From positions 1 to 8,834 of the forward strand of contig DCJH01000048.1 of NCBI GenBank assembly GCA_002317385.1: a stretch of DNA of 8,834 nucleotides. Direction: 5' to 3'. The translations under genes and the position numbers were made by a program. Position 1 is the first letter of the stretch, and each line of letters starts with the position of its first letter. The notes under the pieces are model-generated. The model did not search any database. It had not been told where the DNA came from and saw only the letters and a list, made by a program, of their open reading frames with translations. Source of the DNA: Prevotella sp. UBA1705. GTDB lineage: Bacteria > Bacteroidota > Bacteroidia > Bacteroidales > Bacteroidaceae. Below are positions 5,486 to 8,834 of the stretch, piece by piece.

Positions 5486-6373
5486 TTAGTCCTTCTTAGT
5501 CACGATATAGGCACTCAGTAGCACGATGACGAGCGCCACGGGCTTGTCCCACGTGAGCACGTCTTGGCCAATGCCGATAGCTACCAGCGAGGCCACGATG
5601 GGCTGCAGATTGGTGTAGATGCTCACCGTGGTGGCCTTGAGATAACGCATGGCAAACGGGATGGCAAAGTATCCAGCCACGGTGGCAAAGACCACGATGA
5701 AGCCCATTTCCAGCGCGCCGCTCCACTGCCAGGCACTGCTATACAGCCTCGCCTCCTGCAAATCGCCCCAGGAGAAGGGCAGCACGGCGATGGTGGAAAC
5801 AAGAAATACCCATTTCATCTGCGTCACAGCGGTGTATTTGGCCGACACTTTGCGGGTGATAATCAGGTATATCGCCCATGTGAGTAGACTGAGAAAGGCG
5901 AGCCCAATGCCCAGAAGGTCGTTGCTTCCCTGACTGTCTTGCCAGTTCACAAATACCAGAAGCAGTGCACCGGCGATAGCCAGGTTCACGGCTAAAGCGC
6001 TCCGCATGGTGAACTTCTCGCCGATAAACAGCGCCGCGCACACCATGGTGGCCACAGGAGTGAGTGTTGCAATGAAGCTAAAATAGGTGGGACTCGTGAA
6101 GTTCAGGGCCCAGGCCGTGAGCGTTTGGGAGATGACGAAGCCCAGAAGTCCGCCCAACATGATGACCACGAGGTCGCGGCGCTCCACATGTTCCTTGGGC
6201 AGGAAGAGCGAAATGAGCCAGAATATCGCGGCTGCACCAATGCAGCGAGTGGCCATATAGGCCATGGGCGACACCCAGCCATCGAGCAACAGCTTGGTCA
6301 CAGGGATTCCAAGTCCGAAAATCACGTTAGCCATCAGCACTGCGGCGTGGCCTTCAATCTTAGTTTTTTCCAT
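5486..6373 (-). CDS. EamA/DMT-family inner-membrane transporter
   Basis: A 295-residue integral membrane protein of the drug/metabolite transporter superfamily, with about ten hydrophobic segments arranged as two EamA repeats (about 9-140 and 152-292). Repeat 1 has the typical G-x-G-I-P-V-T-K opening and TLTPVATMVCAALFIGEKFT before TM5; repeat 2 has LQPIVASLVAIGIGQDVLTW at the matching place, with Gln-Asp replacing the usual Glu. The substrate cannot be told from sequence; the family exports amino acids, nucleosides or metabolites. Start choice: in-frame ATGs exist at 6451 and 6394, but ATG 6373 gives the usual family N-terminus (short polar start, then TM1), while the 26 upstream residues are polar and atypical. 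It is divergent from pncB with 213 bases between the starts. It appears to be a single-gene unit. Confidence 0.85.
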   Translation of the reverse strand: MEKTKIEGHAAVLMANVIFGLGIPVTKLLLDGWVSPMAYMATRCIGAAAIFWLISLFLPKEHVERRDLVVIMLGGLLGFVISQTLTAWALNFTSPTYFSFIATLTPVATMVCAALFIGEKFTMRSALAVNLAIAGALLLVFVNWQDSQGSNDLLGIGLAFLSLLTWAIYLIITRKVSAKYTAVTQMKWVFLVSTIAVLPFSWGDLQEARLYSSAWQWSGALEMGFIVVFATVAGYFAIPFAMRYLKATTVSIYTNLQPIVASLVAIGIGQDVLTWDKPVALVIVLLSAYIVTKKD

Positions 6374-6381
6374 GATGTCGG

Positions 6382-6389
6382 CAAAGTTA
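6382..6389 (-). promoter_or_regulatory. possible -7 box for the EamA gene
   Basis: TAACTTTG on the minus strand is an exact TAnnTTTG match, and the 11-mer GCAAAGTTAAT around it is identical to the one in the lipoprotein promoter (2775-2785). It lies only 8 bases before the ATG at 6373, so the leader would be nearly absent, and no -33 TTTG is seen. A weaker alternative box (AAACTTTG, 6493-6500, minus strand) would serve the start at 6451. Confidence 0.4.
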
Positions 6390-6530
6390 ATCATAAAAAT
6401 AGAATTGCGAGTCACCTCTTGCCGTCTTTTTTCCCAACCTTCAATCCTCATGAATGGATATTCCCAGGCTATACAAGGAGATTAAAATGAGACAAAGTTT
6501 CATGTTTCTAACATCGCTTTTCCACTATTC

Positions 6531-6561
6531 TTGCTCAGTTCAACAATATTTTGTAAGTTTG
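6531..6561 (+). promoter_or_regulatory. Bacteroidetes-type promoter of pncB
   Basis: TTG (6531-6533), 20 bases, then TAAGTTTG (6554-6561), which fits the -33/-7 arrangement of the phylum. The expected transcription start near 6568 leaves a leader of about 20 bases to the ATG at 6587, with no Shine-Dalgarno sequence. Confidence 0.65.
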
Positions 6562-6586
6562 CAAAAATCACTATATCATCAAAACA

Positions 6587-7798
6587 ATGAGACAGATTAT
6601 CAATCATTTTACCGACGATGACCTCTACAAATTCACCATGTGTTGTGCGGTTATCGATAATTATCCCCGTGCGCAGGTGAAGTATCAGTTCATCGACCGC
6701 AACCGCACCGTATATCCGGCGGGCTTTGCCGACCTCGTGAGAGAGCAGGTGAAGATGCTCGAAAACGTGGTGATCACCGATGAGGAGATAGCTTTTATGC
6801 GTGCCCGCTGCTACTATATCCCCAACTGGTTCTACACTTATATGAAGGGATTCCGCTATAATTCCGACTGGGTGAAGGTGATCCAGGATGAGGAAGGGCA
6901 CCTCAACATAGGTTTTGAAGGCAATTGGTCGGACACGATTTTGCTCGAAGTGAAGGTGCTGGCCATCGTTGCTGAGCTCTATTACATCGTTACCGGACAG
7001 GACGCCAAGTTTGATTACGAGGACTATTACCGTCGAGCCTATCGCAAGGCCGAGCGTCTTCTGGAGGCCGGATGTGTGTTCTCCGACTTCGGCACGCGCC
7101 GTCGCGCATCGTTTGAAGCCGAAGATACCGTGGTGAGAGCGTTCCGCGACTGCGCCGCCAAGCGCGGACACAAGCCCGGCGGAAAGCTCGTTGGCACGAG
7201 CAATGTGTACCTGGCGATGAAATACGACATCATGCCCGTGGGCACAATGGCCCATGAATTTGTGTGTGCCATTGGCGGAATGTTCGGTCCCCAGATGGCC
7301 AACCACCTCGCGATGAATGCTTGGCGCAACACGTTCCGTGGCGCGCTGGGTACCTATCTCTACGACAGTTTCGGATGGAACATATTCTCTCTCAACTTCT
7401 CCGAGGACTTTGCCAACCTCTTCAAGGGCTTGCGCGTGGACAGTGGAGACAACGAAGAGGAGCTCCAGAAGATTGTAGACAAGTATAATTCCCTCGGAAT
7501 CGACCCGCGAACCAAGCAGGTGGTCTTCTCCAATGGGCTTACCACCGATGAGGCTATCGAGATACAGGAGATGGCCAAGGACCGCGTGCTGCCATCGTTT
7601 GGCATCGGTACCCATTTCACCAACGACTTCCCCGGTGTGCATCCCATGAATACGGTCATCAAATTGGTGGCTGTGAAGATAACCGAGACGTGGCCTTTCT
7701 ACAATGATACCTGCAAGTTGTCGGAGGATAATGGCAAGCATACCGGCAAGCCGGAGGTCATCAAGCGGTTTATGGAGGCTATACACATGGAGGAATGA
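6587..7798 (+). CDS. pncB: nicotinate phosphoribosyltransferase
   Basis: PncB (EC 6.3.4.21) joins nicotinate to PRPP, with ATP hydrolysis, to give nicotinate mononucleotide, the entry step of the Preiss-Handler NAD salvage pathway; it is cytosolic. The 403-residue product is full length for the E. coli/yeast-type family (about 400). Visible motifs in order: the N-terminal TDDDLYKFTMCCAV, DFGTRRR (167-173), GTSNV near 205, GTMAHEF with His223 at the position of the phosphorylated catalytic histidine, RVDSGD (283-288) in the phosphate-binding region, FSNGL near 325 and GIGTHFTND near 343. All key elements are intact. It has its own promoter at 6531-6561 and a strong terminator at 7870-7901, so it is monocistronic. 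No NAD-responsive operator such as an NrtR site could be recognised in the upstream region. Confidence 0.97.
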   Translation: MRQIINHFTDDDLYKFTMCCAVIDNYPRAQVKYQFIDRNRTVYPAGFADLVREQVKMLENVVITDEEIAFMRARCYYIPNWFYTYMKGFRYNSDWVKVIQDEEGHLNIGFEGNWSDTILLEVKVLAIVAELYYIVTGQDAKFDYEDYYRRAYRKAERLLEAGCVFSDFGTRRRASFEAEDTVVRAFRDCAAKRGHKPGGKLVGTSNVYLAMKYDIMPVGTMAHEFVCAIGGMFGPQMANHLAMNAWRNTFRGALGTYLYDSFGWNIFSLNFSEDFANLFKGLRVDSGDNEEELQKIVDKYNSLGIDPRTKQVVFSNGLTTDEAIEIQEMAKDRVLPSFGIGTHFTNDFPGVHPMNTVIKLVAVKITETWPFYNDTCKLSEDNGKHTGKPEVIKRFMEAIHMEE

Positions 7799-7869
7799 GG
7801 CGGAGGAAAGCTCATTGCTATATAGGGCATGGGTTTTCAATGCTACTTTATTTCTACATCATCTCATAG

Positions 7870-7901
7870 AAAGATATGCTCGGTTGGGCATATCTTTTTT
7901 T
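7870..7901 (+). terminator. Rho-independent terminator of pncB
   Basis: A 10-bp stem (AAAGATATGC at 7870-7879 with GCATATCTTT at 7888-7897) with a short loop, followed by an uninterrupted T run to 7901. It lies 72 bases past the pncB stop codon; no gene is visible in between. Confidence 0.9.
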
Positions 7902-8397
7902 ATGATCAAGATGAATCATGAGTAACGTTTCATCCGAATTGTCAGGCTTCTTTTATCGATAGAAGATAGGAAATTGTCGTTGAAATAAATTGAAGAACCT
8001 TTCTTGAAATTTCTTTCTCGTCTTTTTCACAGCCTTATACCCTCAAAAAATCGACAAAAATTGGGTTTTAGTAATCGCCTGTATCATAGTCTGTTATCTT
8101 TTAGTTGTATTTCGCCAGCCTTTGATTCCTGCTTTTTCAACTCGCCTTGAGTACCTTTTCGCATGGAAAAAAAGGCTTTATTATCGCACGATAACATAGA
8201 AATAGAAAGACGATAGCATAGTTTTCGGAGTAGAAAGTCCATCTCATCCTCCTCAAAATGGGCACTCTTTACACTATGTTACTGTATTTTTCGTCCCTAT
8301 AATGCTATTCTTTTATGGATATTATTTGTAATTATCTCAACAGTTTTGATAGCTTATCGGATGATTTCCACGCAGTTGCCTTCCTATATGATACATC
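7902..8397. other. intergenic block without a recognisable gene, between facing terminators
   Basis: About 500 A/T-rich bases. No open frame of useful length, tRNA, rRNA or riboswitch was recognised on either strand, and no exact TAnnTTTG promoter box was found (best is CAGTTTTG at 8341-8348, plus strand). It contains a perfect palindrome TTATCG-CA-CGATAA (8181-8194), a pair of 12-mers 22 bp apart (8188-8221), a small palindrome TATCGATA (7954-7961), and TAACATAG (8192-8199) matched by its complement CTATGTTA at 8274-8281. It could be a decayed gene, a dispersed non-coding repeat or an untranslated RNA; the sequence alone does not decide. Confidence 0.6.
8181..8221. repeat. palindrome with overlapping 22-bp-spaced direct repeats
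   Basis: TTATCG-CA-CGATAA (8181-8194) is a perfect 6+6 palindrome. Its right arm begins the direct repeat ACGATAACATAG (8188-8199), repeated as ACGATAGCATAG (8210-8221) with one mismatch. The 22-bp spacing is close to two helical turns, as for tandem protein sites; binding is only a possibility. Confidence 0.5.
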
Positions 8398-8435
8398 AAA
8401 AAAGCCCCAACGCTGCATAGCAATCGTTGGGGCTT
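8398..8435 (-). terminator. Rho-independent terminator of the PfkB kinase gene
   Basis: A perfect 11-bp GC-rich stem (8402-8412 with 8425-8435, AAGCCCCAACG / CGTTGGGGCTT), with six T on the minus strand after it (8398-8403, partly in the stem). It lies 21 bases beyond the kinase stop codon. Confidence 0.9.
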
Positions 8436-8456
8436 GGGGTATCTATCACTCTCTCT

Positions 8457-8834
8457 TTAGCCTTTGATTCTGCTGGTAAGTTCCTCTGGCAGGCGGGGCA
8501 TGGCACCCTTCTGCGTGCAGACGTAGGCACTCACCTGCACGGCAATCTCGTGGGCTTCATTCACCGTTTTGCCCGACAGGATAGCGGCGGTGAAGGCTCC
8601 GGTGAAGGAGTCTCCGGCACCCACGGTGTCGGCCACCTCTACCTTTGGCGTCTCCTGGAAGCTGTTCACGCCCGGCGCAAACACATAGCTGCCATTGGTG
8701 CCACAGGTGAGCACGAGCATGTCGAGGTCGTACTTGCCGAGGATGAGCCAGCACTTGTTTTCCATGTCAAGGCCGGGGTAGTCGAACATGCGACCGATAA
8801 GCACGAGTTCCTCATCGTTTATCTTCAGGATATT
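8457..8834 (-). CDS. PfkB-family carbohydrate kinase, C-terminal part (5' truncated by window)
   Basis: Cytosolic ATP-dependent sugar kinase of the ribokinase/PfkB family; the visible C-terminal 125 residues end at TAA (8457-8459). The frame stays open to the right edge, where the translation reads NILKINDEEL, the family's conserved K-x-N-x-x-E segment; a GTG at 8804 is therefore internal, not the start. Downstream come VLTCGTNGSYVF and DTVGAGDSFTGAF, the second PfkB signature that holds the anion hole (GAGD) and the catalytic Asp, then the C-terminal helices. Members are about 290-330 residues, so roughly 170-200 are missing. Fructokinase is the most likely activity given similar Bacteroidales proteins, but sugar specificity lies mostly in the unseen N-terminal half. 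A strong terminator follows directly. Confidence 0.9.
   Translation of the reverse strand, partial: NILKINDEELVLIGRMFDYPGLDMENKCWLILGKYDLDMLVLTCGTNGSYVFAPGVNSFQETPKVEVADTVGAGDSFTGAFTAAILSGKTVNEAHEIAVQVSAYVCTQKGAMPRLPEELTSRIKG

Noticed and set aside
870..7798. A functional NAD module linking the Nudix gene and pncB
   Set aside because: The two genes are over 5 kb apart, in separate transcription units, and the Nudix protein lacks the NudC motif; no shared regulatory site was seen.
6500..7840. A 446-codon open frame on the minus strand covering all of pncB
   Set aside because: It lies antisense to a gene with intact PncB motifs; its translation is His/Leu/Val-rich with no recognisable domain, as expected from the codon bias of the real gene on the other strand.
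7902..8397. A tRNA, riboswitch or other known RNA in the orphan block
   Set aside because: No cloverleaf, T-loop GTTCGA-type sequence or familiar riboswitch core was found by eye on either strand.

Overview
The window looks like an ordinary stretch of a Bacteroidales chromosome, most likely Prevotellaceae (Prevotella/Segatella-like). The basis for this is the protein content, start codons preceded by A/T-rich leaders without Shine-Dalgarno sequences, TAnnTTTG-type -7 promoter boxes, and a lipoprotein of the DUF4369/thioredoxin-like type typical of the phylum. The genus is inferred from style, not shown by any single marker.

Layout, left to right. (1) 1-702 (+): the C-terminal part of a myo-inositol-1-phosphate synthase whose start lies outside the window. 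(2) 765-803: a hairpin between converging genes. (3) 870-1397 (-): a zinc-ribbon Nudix hydrolase. (4) 1404-1582: two near-identical GC-rich palindromic repeats in inverted orientation, a REPIN-like arrangement filling the spacer between the Nudix gene and the next minus-strand gene; one repeat supplies that gene's stop codon. (5) 1580-2749 (-): a lipoprotein with a thioredoxin-like domain that has lost both redox cysteines. (6) 2750-2901: a divergent promoter region. (7) 2902-5232 (+): complete pnp (polynucleotide phosphorylase) with an Arg-rich tail, followed by a strong terminator at 5261-5304 and a degenerate heptanucleotide array. (8) 5486-6373 (-): an EamA/DMT-type transporter. (9) 6587-7798 (+): nicotinate phosphoribosyltransferase (pncB) with its own promoter and a strong terminator. 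(10) 7902-8397: about 500 bp without a recognisable gene, lying between two terminators that face each other. (11) 8457-8834 (-): the C-terminal part of a PfkB-family sugar kinase that runs off the right edge.

The genes do not form one pathway. They are separate units for inositol phosphate synthesis, nucleotide sanitation, envelope function, RNA turnover, export, NAD salvage and sugar phosphorylation. Only the lipoprotein and Nudix genes are plausibly co-transcribed, because no promoter is visible in the spacer between them.

I found no new defence, mobile or biosynthetic system. The parts that deserve a second look are the inverted repeat pair with its stop-codon overlap, the cysteine-less thioredoxin lipoprotein, the heptad-periodic sequences at gene 3' ends, and the orphan intergenic block at 7.9-8.4 kb.
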